In this document: one piece after another, positions 14,494-22,579 of the stretch
How the letters are laid out: the number at the start of each line of letters is the position of its first letter
How positions within the stretch are numbered: the stretch's first letter is position 1
Source of the DNA: Candidatus Faecalibacterium faecipullorum
GTDB taxonomy: Bacteria > Bacillota > Clostridia > Oscillospirales > Ruminococcaceae
Assembly (NCBI GenBank): GCA_019118985.1
Contig: DWXX01000142.1
Span: forward strand, 1-23,093
Direction of reading: 5' to 3'
Length of the DNA stretch: 23,093 nucleotides
The notes under the pieces: model-generated
What the model saw: only the letters and a program-made list of their open reading frames with translations
Databases searched by the model: none
Told to the model about the DNA's origin: nothing
Translations under genes and position numbers: made by a program

Positions 14494-15384
14494 ATGAAAG
14501 CAAAGGTCTATTTCACCCGCGCCCTGACCCCTGAAAAGGTGGTCGAGGCCTACCACAAGCTGGGCATCCAGCTGCCCGGCCGGGTGGCCGTCAAGATCCA
14601 CTCGGGCGAGAAGGGCAACCAGAACTACCTGCACCCCGAATTCTGGAAGCCGATGGTGGACGAGGTACACGGCACCATCGTCGAGTGCAACACCGCCTAC
14701 GGCGACGCTTCGACCGGCGTGCGGGACCATACCGACTCCCACCGCAAGCTGCTGGAAGAGCACCGCTGGACCCGGTACTTCACCGTCGACCTGCTGGACG
14801 CCGAGGGCCCCGACCTGGTCTGGCCCATCCCGAACGGCAAGGTGCTGAAAGAGAACCTGGTGGGCAAGGACATCGTCAACTATGACTCGATGCTGGTGCT
14901 GGCCCACTTCAAGGGCCACCCCATGGGCGGCTATGGCGGGGCCCTCAAGCAGCTGTCCATCGGCTGCGCCTCCCGCGCAGGCAAGGCCCTCATCCATTCG
15001 GGGGGCCGCACCGACGACCGCTACCTGACCTGGCAGCAGCACGCCGACAAGAACGCCTTCCCCGAGGCGATGGCCGATGCCGCCGCCAGCGTAGTCGAGC
15101 ACTTCAAGGGCAAGATCGCCTTTGTCAACGTCATGAAGAACCTGTCGGTGGACTGCGACTGCTGCGCCGTCGCCGAGGACCCCTGCATGAAGGACATCGG
15201 CATCCTGGCCTCCCTCGACCCGGTGGCCATCGACCAGGCCTGCATCGACCTGGTCCTCCGGTCGGACGACCCCGGCAAGGAGCACTTCATGGAGCGGGTC
15301 AACAGCCGCAACGGCATCCACACCATCGAGGCCGCCGCGGCCCTCGGCTACGGCAGCCGCGACTATGAGCTGATCGAGTTCTGA
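14494..15384 (+). CDS. DUF362 domain protein
   Basis: A 296-residue protein matching the DUF362 family, whose biochemical role is not established. Visible features are VAVKIHSGEKGN (31-42), TIVECNTAYG (61-70), HFKGHPMGGYGGALKQLSIGCASRAGK and a Cys cluster DCDCCAVAEDPCMKDIG (220-236; Cys221, 223, 224, 231) followed by ASLDPVAIDQACIDLV. The Cys cluster could bind a metal or an iron-sulfur cluster. Unlike some family members there is no added 2x[4Fe-4S] ferredoxin domain. No signal peptide, so probably cytosolic. The ATG at 14494 follows GAGG at 14482-14485; the same frame stays open upstream past the promoter, so the longer start is rejected. It is first in an operon with a TetR gene 51 nt downstream. 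Confidence 0.88.
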   Translation: MKAKVYFTRALTPEKVVEAYHKLGIQLPGRVAVKIHSGEKGNQNYLHPEFWKPMVDEVHGTIVECNTAYGDASTGVRDHTDSHRKLLEEHRWTRYFTVDLLDAEGPDLVWPIPNGKVLKENLVGKDIVNYDSMLVLAHFKGHPMGGYGGALKQLSIGCASRAGKALIHSGGRTDDRYLTWQQHADKNAFPEAMADAAASVVEHFKGKIAFVNVMKNLSVDCDCCAVAEDPCMKDIGILASLDPVAIDQACIDLVLRSDDPGKEHFMERVNSRNGIHTIEAAAALGYGSRDYELIEF

Positions 15385-15435
15385 GCCGCCCCGCCCCAAG
15401 CCCAAGTTTGATCTGAAAGGAGACTTCGCCCCGCC

Positions 15436-16089
15436 ATGCCCGACGCATCGCCCAAAAAGCCCCTCAGGCTGTCTGAAAAGCGGATCCAGACCCGGCGCGA
15501 GGAGATCCTCAACGCCTGCGCCGAGCTGTATGAGCAGATGAGCTTCCGGGAGATCACCCTCAAAGAGATCGGGCAGCGCACCACCTTCACCCGCACCTCG
15601 ATCTACAACTACTTCCACAGCCGCGAAGAGATCTTCCTGGCCCTGACCCGGCGGGAGTACGAGGCCTGGGCCGCCGACCTGGACGCCCTGCGCGCCGAAG
15701 CCGGCGGCGGCCCGCACCGCTTCCCTGCCGCCCTCGGCCGCACCCTCGACGCCCGCACCCGCCTGCTCAAGCTGCTGGCCATGAACCTCTATGACATGGA
15801 GGACAACGCCCGGATGGAGCACCTGGTGGCCTTCAAGACCGCCTACAACGGCGCCATCCAGGCGCTGCGGCAGTGCCTGGCGGCCTACTTCCCCGCCATG
15901 ACCGAGGGGGATGTGGAGGACTTTCTCTACCTGTTCCTGCCCTTCATGTTTGGGCTGTATCCCTACACCACCGTGACCGACAAGCAGAAGGAGGCCATGC
16001 GGCTGGCCGGCGTCAGCTACCCCAGCCTGACGGCGGGCGCCCTCGCCTGCGCCTTCACCCAAAAGCTGCTGGCCCCCTGGCTGGCCTGA
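15436..16089 (+). CDS. TetR/AcrR-family transcriptional regulator
   Basis: A 217-residue one-component regulator. The N-terminal helix-turn-helix covers about 18-66 (RREEILNACAELYEQMSFREITLKEIGQRTTFTRTSIYNYFHSREEIF in outline, with the typical T-SIYNYF recognition helix). The remaining residues form the ligand-binding/dimer domain, rich in aromatic residues near 155-190 (DFLYLFLPFMFGLYPYTT), which suggests a hydrophobic pocket. The ATG at 15436 is preceded by AAAGGAG at a longish 13-nt spacing. Co-transcribed with the DUF362 gene and probably autoregulating through the palindrome at 14389-14403. The ligand is unknown. Confidence 0.92.
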   Translation: MPDASPKKPLRLSEKRIQTRREEILNACAELYEQMSFREITLKEIGQRTTFTRTSIYNYFHSREEIFLALTRREYEAWAADLDALRAEAGGGPHRFPAALGRTLDARTRLLKLLAMNLYDMEDNARMEHLVAFKTAYNGAIQALRQCLAAYFPAMTEGDVEDFLYLFLPFMFGLYPYTTVTDKQKEAMRLAGVSYPSLTAGALACAFTQKLLAPWLA

Positions 16090-16129
16090 GCGCCCGGCTG
16101 CGGCCCGCCTGCTTTTGCACAAGACAACA

Positions 16130-16178
16130 AACGCCCCGGCGTCCTGCTGTTGCACAGGGCGCCGGGGCGTTCTTGTTT
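16130..16178. terminator. Bidirectional terminator between the TetR gene and groEL
   Basis: A perfect 12-bp stem AACGCCCCGGCG / CGCCGGGGCGTT (16130-16141 and 16160-16171) with an 18-nt loop. On the plus strand CTTGTTTTA follows; on the minus strand TTGTTGTCTTG follows. It lies between two convergent genes and can serve both. Confidence 0.9.
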
Positions 16179-16220
16179 TATATCCTCATGGGGCGGGGGC
16201 TTGGGGCCGTCCGGCTCAGC

Positions 16221-17855
<1,635 letters not shown>

Positions 17856-17912
17856 ACAGTATCTCTCCTTTTTATCGCTTTGCTCTCAAAATCTATGGGC
17901 AGGGAGGGGCCG

Positions 17913-18200
17913 TTACTCCTCCACGATGGCCAGGATGTCGCCCTGGCGCACGATGGTGCATTCCTCGCCGTCCACCTTGACGTCGGTGCCCGAATACTTG
18001 CTGGTCAGCACCTTGTCGCCCACCTTGACGGTCATGGTAACTTCCTTGCCGTCCACCATGCCGCCGGGGCCGACTGCCAGCACCTCGGCTACCTGGGGCT
18101 TCTCCTTGGCGCTGCCGGTCAGGATGATGCCGCTCTTGGTGGTCTCCTCAGCCTCAACGGTCTTGATAACGACGCGGTCTGCAAGAGGAATGATCTTCAT
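17913..18200 (-). CDS. groES: 10 kDa co-chaperonin GroES
   Basis: Heptameric lid of GroEL. The 95-residue protein begins MKIIPLADRVVIK, has the mobile loop around ETTKSGIILTGSAKEKPQ (about 18-35), and ends GEECTIVRQGDILAIVE, as in the family. The ATG at 18200 follows AGGAGGG by 8 nt; a 12-residue upstream extension lacks a ribosome binding site. First gene of groESL; promoter at 18305-18333 and CIRCE at 18274-18300. Confidence 0.98.
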   Translation of the reverse strand: MKIIPLADRVVIKTVEAEETTKSGIILTGSAKEKPQVAEVLAVGPGGMVDGKEVTMTVKVGDKVLTSKYSGTDVKVDGEECTIVRQGDILAIVEE

Positions 18201-18273
18201 AATTCTTGCCCTCCTATTTGAAAATGCTTGATGCAACTCTGCTTGGGAAGGGCGCCGCCCTGCGGGCCCTTGT

Positions 18274-18300
18274 TTAGCACTCCATTTGCCTGAGTGCTAA
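18274..18300. promoter_or_regulatory. CIRCE operator (HrcA binding site)
   Basis: TTAGCACTC-N9-GAGTGCTAA exactly matches the CIRCE consensus, lying just downstream of the groES -10 box at the predicted transcription start. HrcA repressor bound here should shut off groESL until heat stress; hrcA itself is not in the window. Confidence 0.98.
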
Positions 18301-18304
18301 GAGT

Positions 18305-18333
18305 ATTTTACTCATCTTGGCAGGAAAAATCAA
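18305..18333 (-). promoter_or_regulatory. groESL promoter
   Basis: -35 TTGATT (18328-18333), 17-nt spacer, -10 TAAAAT (18305-18310), directly upstream of CIRCE. Unlike most other promoters here it lacks TGN next to the -10. Confidence 0.82.
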
Positions 18334-18376
18334 GGGCTTTTGCACATTTTTTTGTTAAGTTTTTATGACAAAATAC

Positions 18377-18417
18377 CAAAAACGGCCCGGCGCGTGGCAA
18401 AACACGCGCAGGACCGT
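18377..18417 (-). terminator. Rho-independent terminator of the DnaD-DnaI-lipid kinase operon
   Basis: Minus-strand arms ACGGTCCTGCGCGTG (18403-18417) and CACGCGCCGGGCCGT (18382-18396) pair at 14 of 15 positions around a 6-nt loop, followed by TTTTTGG. It lies 14 nt after the stop codon of the kinase gene. Confidence 0.92.
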
Positions 18418-18430
18418 CCTGTTTTTCATG

Positions 18431-19414
18431 TTATTCCGCCATGGCTGCCGGCGCGCGCCACCGCTCAAGGGCCGCCGCCGGCAGGATCACCCGCCCGGCG
18501 AGGGGGCGCAGGCCGATCTCCAGCCGCTCGACGGGGGCGCACTCGCCGTCGGCGGTGACTGCCAGGGGGCCGCGGCCGTCGGCCGGCTCGACCGTCACCC
18601 GCTTTGCCCGCCGGTAGATGAACCACGGCTCGGTGGCCATGGCCAGGGCCTCCCCCGCAAAGTGACGGCCCTGCCGGTAGCAGTTCAGCAGCCGCAGCAC
18701 CGTCCGCCGGGGGGCGCGGCGGACGATGACCAGGTCGATCCAGCCGTCGTCCGGCCAGGCGGCCGCCCCCGCGCGGAAGCCGCCGCCGTAATCCCGGGTG
18801 TTGCAGGCCGCGCACATCAGGATGTCGGCCTCGAAGCGCTCGTCGTCCACCTCAAAGCAGACCCGCCGCCCCATCGGGCGGCAGAGCTCCCGCGCCGCGC
18901 TCAGCAGGTAGGCCGCCTCCCCGTGGAAGAGCGGGTTGCGGCGGAAGCGGGCCGCCCCCGCCGCCACCTGCGCGTCCAGCCCCGCGGCGCAGACCGCCGC
19001 CGACAGCCCGATGGTGGTGTCCATCAGGTCGATGGGCACGACGCCGCCGGCCAGCTGCCCGGCCAGGTCCAGAAACTCCGCCTTTGTGCCGAAGGTGCGC
19101 AGGAAATCGTTGCCGCTGCCCACCGGGATGCACCCCACCGCCGCGTTGGGATAGGGGCAGGCCCCCCGCAGCGCCTCGTTGAAGGTGCCGTCCCCGCCGG
19201 CGGCCCAGATCCAGATCTTTTCCCCGTGGCGGGCGGCGGCGCGGGCGGCCGCCCCGGCCAGCTGTTCGGCGTGGCCCTTATAGGCCGTCCGCACGATCTG
19301 GTACATGCTGGGCGGGATGCCGGCCTGCCGCAGGGCCGCCCGCAGCTCCAGCCGCAGCCGCCCGGTGCAGTCCCGCCGCCCCGCCGCCGGATTGAGCAAA
19401 AAAAGATAGCGCAT
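18431..19414 (-). CDS. Diacylglycerol kinase family lipid kinase (YegS/DagK-like)
   Basis: Predicted ATP-dependent lipid kinase of the DAGK catalytic family, acting on diacylglycerol or a related lipid at the inner membrane surface. The 327-residue protein has LNPAAGRR (7-14), the nucleotide-binding GGDGTFNEAL (73-82) and PVGSGNDFLR (97-106), and a C-terminal beta domain with DDGWIDLVIVRR and GECAPVERLEIGL; the last matches the usual DGE(P) motif. The ATG at 19414 follows GGAGG by 4-5 nt. It is last in a four-gene unit, 24 nt after the DnaI-like gene, and ends at a strong terminator. The substrate is not determined by sequence, and its link to replication genes may be only positional. Confidence 0.9.
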   Translation of the reverse strand: MRYLFLLNPAAGRRDCTGRLRLELRAALRQAGIPPSMYQIVRTAYKGHAEQLAGAAARAAARHGEKIWIWAAGGDGTFNEALRGACPYPNAAVGCIPVGSGNDFLRTFGTKAEFLDLAGQLAGGVVPIDLMDTTIGLSAAVCAAGLDAQVAAGAARFRRNPLFHGEAAYLLSAARELCRPMGRRVCFEVDDERFEADILMCAACNTRDYGGGFRAGAAAWPDDGWIDLVIVRRAPRRTVLRLLNCYRQGRHFAGEALAMATEPWFIYRRAKRVTVEPADGRGPLAVTADGECAPVERLEIGLRPLAGRVILPAAALERWRAPAAMAE

Positions 19415-19438
19415 GGTTCCTCCCCCTTGCGTTTCGGT

Positions 19439-20419
19439 CTATACTTCTAGCGCCTTCTTCAGCCGGATGTCCTCCCCCAAAAAGCGGTAGGGCACGAAGG
19501 CCGAGATGCGGCTGGCCACTTTTTCGGTGTAGAGCTTTTCCAGCAGGGTGCCGTCGGTGATGTTGGTGGTCAGGATGGTGGGCCGGCGGCGGCCCAGCCG
19601 GTCGTTCAGCAGGCTGTAGAGGGTGCTGATGACAAAGCTGGAGTTGAACTCGGTGCCCAGGTCGTCCAGAATGAGCAGGTCGGCCCCGGCCGCCGTCTCG
19701 AGCAGGGTTTCCTTCTCGCCGCCGGGGTCGGCGCCGAAGTGCAGCGTCTCCACCCGGCCGAAAAAGTCGGGGCTGGAGATGTAGATGACGTCGAACCCCT
19801 TGTCCAGGGCCGCCCCCGCCACCGCCAGGGCGGCGTGGGTCTTGCCCAGGCCGGCGTTGCCGGTCAGCATCAGGTTCTCGCTGTCCAGGCCGAACTCGTC
19901 GGCATAGGCCCGCAGGTCGTCCAGCAGCTCAGCCATGTAGGCCCGGACGCTGCGGCCCAGCTGCGGGTCTTTGACGTCGGGGTAGTAGCTCAGCTTCATG
20001 GTATCGAAGCTGGTCACCGACAGGCTGGACATGGCCTCGATCTCCTCCCGGCGCAGCCGCTGCATCTCCCGCCGGACGCAGCCGCAGGTCTTGCCCCCGG
20101 CCACCCCGGTGTCCTGGCAGACCGGGCAGGTGAACTTCGGCTCCAGCGCCAGAGGGCTGCGGCCCGAAGCCGCCAGCAGGGCGTCCCGCTTCTGCCGCGC
20201 GGCGGCAAGGGCCGCGGCCGCCGCCGACCGGTCGGCCCCGCGGGCCCCGGCCAGCGCGCAGCGCACCCCGCAGGCCCGCACCTCTTCTTCGGCGTGGCGC
20301 AGGGCGGGGATGGCGGCCTCGGCCTCGGCGCGGGCGTCCTCGGCGCGGGCGCGGGCGGTCTGCCGCCGGGCCGACACCGTCCGCATCGCCGCCTGGTAAA
20401 GCTCGTTTCGTGTCCGCAT
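19439..20419 (-). CDS. DnaI/DnaC-like replicative helicase loader ATPase
   Basis: AAA+ ATPase expected to load the replicative helicase at origins or restart sites. The 326-residue protein has an Ala/Arg-rich, probably coiled N-terminal region (1-90), a Cys cluster CPVCQDTG...CGC (Cys98, 101, 112, 114) that may bind zinc, Walker A GNAGLGKTH (187-195), Walker B LLILDDLGTE (248-257, Asp252/Asp253) and sensor-1 region PTILTTNI. The ATG at 20419 follows AGGAGG by 7 nt. It sits 20 nt after the DnaD-like gene, a pairing common in Firmicutes. An IstB-like transposase helper is less likely because no transposase is present and the neighbour is DnaD-like. Confidence 0.9.
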   Translation of the reverse strand: MRTRNELYQAAMRTVSARRQTARARAEDARAEAEAAIPALRHAEEEVRACGVRCALAGARGADRSAAAAALAAARQKRDALLAASGRSPLALEPKFTCPVCQDTGVAGGKTCGCVRREMQRLRREEIEAMSSLSVTSFDTMKLSYYPDVKDPQLGRSVRAYMAELLDDLRAYADEFGLDSENLMLTGNAGLGKTHAALAVAGAALDKGFDVIYISSPDFFGRVETLHFGADPGGEKETLLETAAGADLLILDDLGTEFNSSFVISTLYSLLNDRLGRRRPTILTTNITDGTLLEKLYTEKVASRISAFVPYRFLGEDIRLKKALEV

Positions 20420-20439
20420 GGGGGTTCCTCCTCTCCCGC

Positions 20440-21354
20440 TCAGTCTTTCCGTTTATGCCGCCGGGGCCGCTCCAGCGCGTCCTTCAAAAAGTCGCTGCCG
20501 CTGGGGCTCTCGCGGTCCACCCGCAGCGCGCGGCTCGCCCCCGCGGCGGGGGCCGGGCCCCGCACGTCCCGGATGGTGCGCAGCCCCCTGGCGTTCCAGC
20601 TCTTGAGGATGCTGTTCCAGTACCACAGGTCCCGCTTGGGCCCCGCCTGGACGGCCGCCTCCTGGACCATGGCGTCGTCGTAGCCGTAGACCTCGTACCA
20701 GCGGGCGATGGCCTTTTTGCCCCCGAGGGTCAGCGCCTCCGGCTCGATCTCCAGCAGGCCGGCCACATAGGCCTCCCGCTTTTCCCGCAGCGCCAGCAGC
20801 TGCAGATGGGCGTCGGCCGCCTCGCCGGTCTCCACCCCTTCGGCCCGCCAGACCTTCAGCTCGTGGCTGAGGGCCCCCATGGTCCGCTTGCCCCTGCCGG
20901 CAAGGTAGGTCAGGCAGAGCATGATCATCTCGGGGTTGCAGCCGTCCTGCAGGTAGAGGGCCGCCAGCTTTTCCATCTCGCTGTGGGTCAATGCCCGGGC
21001 AAAGGCGGTCTGCGCGCAGTCGATCAGGCTCGCGATCATGGGGTCGGTGCGGGCGGCCGCCGCGACCTCGGCCCAGCGCAGCGGGGCCGGCGCGGGGGGC
21101 GGGCCGCCTGCCGCGGCGTTCTCGTCCTGGCGTTCCAGCAGCCCCGCCCCCGCCCAGTAAGCCAGGGCCCCCTCGGCGGTGACCCGGCTGCGCAGCTTGA
21201 GGTCGGCGCAGATCTTGTCCGGGTCGGTGACGCCGGTGGCCAGCACATAGAGGGCCACCCGGACGCTCGCCTCCTCGGCGGCGGCCAGGCGGGCAAAGAC
21301 CAGCTGCGGCACCGCCACCGTGTCCCCCAGCTGGGGTTTAAGGCGGTAGATCAT
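20440..21354 (-). CDS. DnaD-domain replication initiation protein
   Basis: DnaD/DnaB-type primosome protein that helps remodel origin DNA and recruit the helicase loader. Of 304 residues, the first 80 form a winged-helix-like N-terminal domain (LVFARLAAAEEASVRVALYVL... SRVTAEGALAYWAGAGLL), and the C-terminal domain (about 118-265) has the typical ending in which a Tyr-Gly-Tyr stretch (VYGYDDAMVQEA) precedes KRDLWYWNSILKSWNARGLRT. The basic tail ends RRHKRKD. The ATG at 21354 overlaps the stop of the upstream gene as ATGA, with GGAGGGG just before, so translation is probably coupled. A longer frame start is rejected for this reason. Confidence 0.87.
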   Translation of the reverse strand: MIYRLKPQLGDTVAVPQLVFARLAAAEEASVRVALYVLATGVTDPDKICADLKLRSRVTAEGALAYWAGAGLLERQDENAAAGGPPPAPAPLRWAEVAAAARTDPMIASLIDCAQTAFARALTHSEMEKLAALYLQDGCNPEMIMLCLTYLAGRGKRTMGALSHELKVWRAEGVETGEAADAHLQLLALREKREAYVAGLLEIEPEALTLGGKKAIARWYEVYGYDDAMVQEAAVQAGPKRDLWYWNSILKSWNARGLRTIRDVRGPAPAAGASRALRVDRESPSGSDFLKDALERPRRHKRKD

Positions 21355-21713
21355 CCCTGCCCCTCCTCTCCGGCCTGCCCGGCAGGCTGCGCGGGCGGGG
21401 TCCAGGGTTCGCAGTCCAGGATGGAGGGGGCGGTCTGCCACCGCCCGGGGTCGGCGGCGTAGGTATCGGCCACCCAGGCGGCCGCGGCGGCCAGCCCCTC
21501 CTCGCTGAGGGGGAAGACCTGCTGCATCCGCAGCGCCGGGTCGGTGAACTCGATGGTCCAGGGCCCCGGCCAGATGTCCACCGTCAGGACGGCCTCGTCC
21601 TTGCCGTCCGCCCCCGCCCGCTTGCCGGGCGCGGCGCGGTAGCGCATCTCAGCCTCGGCGGCGGAGTAGACGTTCTTATTCTTAAAATAGAGCAGCTGCG
21701 GCAGACCCAGCAC
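21351..21713 (-). CDS. Conserved-looking hypothetical protein upstream of DnaD
   Basis: A 120-residue frame beginning, with a GTG start at 21713, as (M)LGLPQLLYFKNKNVYSA. AAGGAGG lies 7 nt upstream, which is why I prefer this start to upstream codons. The protein has no signal peptide or membrane helix; a core of alternating hydrophobic residues (AVLTVDIWPGPWTIEFTD) suggests a beta-rich fold, and the C-terminus is Pro/Gly-rich and low complexity. I do not recognise a family. Its stop codon overlaps the start of the DnaD gene by ATGA, so it belongs to the replication operon and is likely a real gene. Confidence 0.7.
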   Translation of the reverse strand: MLGLPQLLYFKNKNVYSAAEAEMRYRAAPGKRAGADGKDEAVLTVDIWPGPWTIEFTDPALRMQQVFPLSEEGLAAAAAWVADTYAADPGRWQTAPSILDCEPWTPPAQPAGQAGEEGQG

Positions 21714-21735
21714 AGCGGCGCCTCCTTCCCTGACG

Positions 21736-21750
21736 GCCCATAGGATGGGC
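21736..21750. promoter_or_regulatory. 15-bp palindrome before the DnaD operon
   Basis: GCCCAT-AGG-ATGGGC is a perfect 6-bp inverted repeat with a 3-nt centre, 22 nt upstream of the GTG start. It could be an operator or an RNA hairpin near the ribosome binding site. No matching regulator is identified. Confidence 0.4.
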
Positions 21751-21793
21751 ACAAACAACAAAACCCGCGTGAGCGTATGCTCACACGGGCTTT
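21747..21793 (-). terminator. Terminator or attenuator after tRNA-Gly
   Basis: Minus-strand arms AAAGCCCGTGTGAGC (21779-21793) and GCTCACGCGGGTTTT (21760-21774) pair over 15 positions, two of them G-T, around a 4-nt loop, followed by GTTGTTTGT. It starts 5 nt after the tRNA CCA end. No clear promoter lies between it and the operon downstream, so some read-through may feed that operon. Confidence 0.82.
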
Positions 21794-21798
21794 CAAAA

Positions 21799-21874
21799 TG
21801 GAGCAGGATACGGGACTCGAACCCGCCGCCTACTGCTTGGGAAGCAGTCGCTCTACCGGATGAGCTAACCCTGC
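21799..21874 (-). tRNA. tRNA-Gly, anticodon CCC
   Basis: All arms fold: acceptor GCAGGGT/ATCCTGC (one G-U), D-stem GCTC/GAGC, anticodon stem ACTGC/GCAGT with loop TTCCCAA (anticodon CCC, reading GGG), and T-arm GCGGG-TTCGAGT-CCCGT. The discriminator base is T, usual for bacterial glycine tRNA, and CCA is encoded (21799-21801). Confidence 0.97.
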
Positions 21875-21889
21875 GTAAGGTGCTCCATT

Positions 21890-21918
21890 ATTGTAGCAGA
21901 CCGCGCGGCGTTTGTCAA
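21890..21918 (-). promoter_or_regulatory. tRNA-Gly promoter
   Basis: -35 TTGACA (21913-21918, perfect), 17-nt spacer ending TGC, -10 TACAAT (21890-21895). The hexamer ends 15 nt before the mature 5' end of the tRNA. Confidence 0.92.
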
Positions 21919-21985
21919 CTGCTTTGGCAAAAGTTTTTTGGGGGCCTGATCGGTGCCGCCGCGGCTTCCTTTTTGCGGGAAAGCA

Positions 21986-21994
21986 TGCTATACT
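21986..21994 (+). promoter_or_regulatory. Extended -10 promoter of the HepT-like gene
   Basis: TGC-TATACT (hexamer 21989-21994) on the plus strand; no good -35 seen. The leader would be about 22 nt, ending in AAAGGGGGTGA. Confidence 0.65.
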
Positions 21995-22023
21995 GAATCG
22001 TATAAGAAAAGGGGGTGACGGCA

Positions 22024-22458
22024 ATGGAAGCGATCTATGCCCAGCTGGCAGCTCTGGCACGGCGGTACGGCGCACAGAAGAAGGTTGAACAGTACTGTCA
22101 GGCGCTCAGCAAGCTGGAAGAAGCTGTGCAGATCTATGAAAAGACGAGCCAGGATGAGCTTTACCGCGACGGCTTGATCCAGCGTTTCGAATTTACGGTG
22201 GAACTGGCGTGGAAGTCCATCAAAGAGTTCCTGGAAGATCAGGGGATGCTCATCAGCATCACTGCGCCGCGGGGCGTGCTGAAAGAAGGATATGCAGCGG
22301 GTGTGATCCAGGACGCAGAGGCGTGGAACGCCATCATCACCTCCCGCAACATTACTTCCCACGTGTACGACAAAGAGACGGCGGAGAGCGTCGCAAGACA
22401 GATATGCTACGACTTCCTGCCCGCGCTCCAGGCGCTGGCCCTCTTCTACCGGCAATAA
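22024..22458 (+). CDS. HI0074/HepT-like HEPN protein (nucleotidyltransferase substrate-binding family)
   Basis: A 144-residue all-helical protein of the HI0074 family, the HEPN partner of MNT-type minimal nucleotidyltransferases. Landmarks are FEFTVELAWKSIKEFLEDQG (55-74), SITAPRGVLKEGYAAGVI (78-95), and SRNITSHVY (107-115), which contains the HEPN RX4H motif (Arg108, His113) with Tyr115 giving RX4HXY. In HepT/MntA toxin-antitoxin pairs the motif is the RNase active site and the Tyr is the residue adenylylated by the MNT antitoxin. No MNT gene lies on either side in this window. The ATG at 22024 follows AAGGGGGTGA by 5 nt; a GTG at 22015 inside that site is less likely. Its base composition is visibly less GC-rich than its neighbours, hinting at acquisition. 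No terminator is seen after it. Confidence 0.87.
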   Translation: MEAIYAQLAALARRYGAQKKVEQYCQALSKLEEAVQIYEKTSQDELYRDGLIQRFEFTVELAWKSIKEFLEDQGMLISITAPRGVLKEGYAAGVIQDAEAWNAIITSRNITSHVYDKETAESVARQICYDFLPALQALALFYRQ

Positions 22459-22483
22459 AGCACTTTCCCTTCCCCCCAAAGCG

Positions 22484-22492
22484 TGGTATACT
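22484..22492 (+). promoter_or_regulatory. Extended -10 promoter of the hydratase gene
   Basis: TGG-TATACT (hexamer 22487-22492), without a recognisable -35. The leader to 22580 is about 80 nt and has a small hairpin CCCGC-GGC-GCGGG near 22506-22518. Confidence 0.6.
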
Positions 22493-22579
22493 ATAGAAAT
22501 CAGGGGCCCGCGGCGCGGGTCTTGTGTGGAAAGTACGCATAAAGTGAAAATCGAGAGTATCGAGAGAGAGGCGAATGAA

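Noticed and set aside
19439..20419. DnaI-like ATPase as an IstB transposition helper
   Set aside because: No transposase or inverted repeats nearby; it sits in an operon with a DnaD-domain protein and has a Cys cluster seen in helicase loaders.
21799..21874. tRNA-Gly as an attachment site of an integrated element
   Set aside because: I saw no second copy of the tRNA 3' end in the window, and no integrase; the lower-GC HepT-like gene lies on the 5' side.
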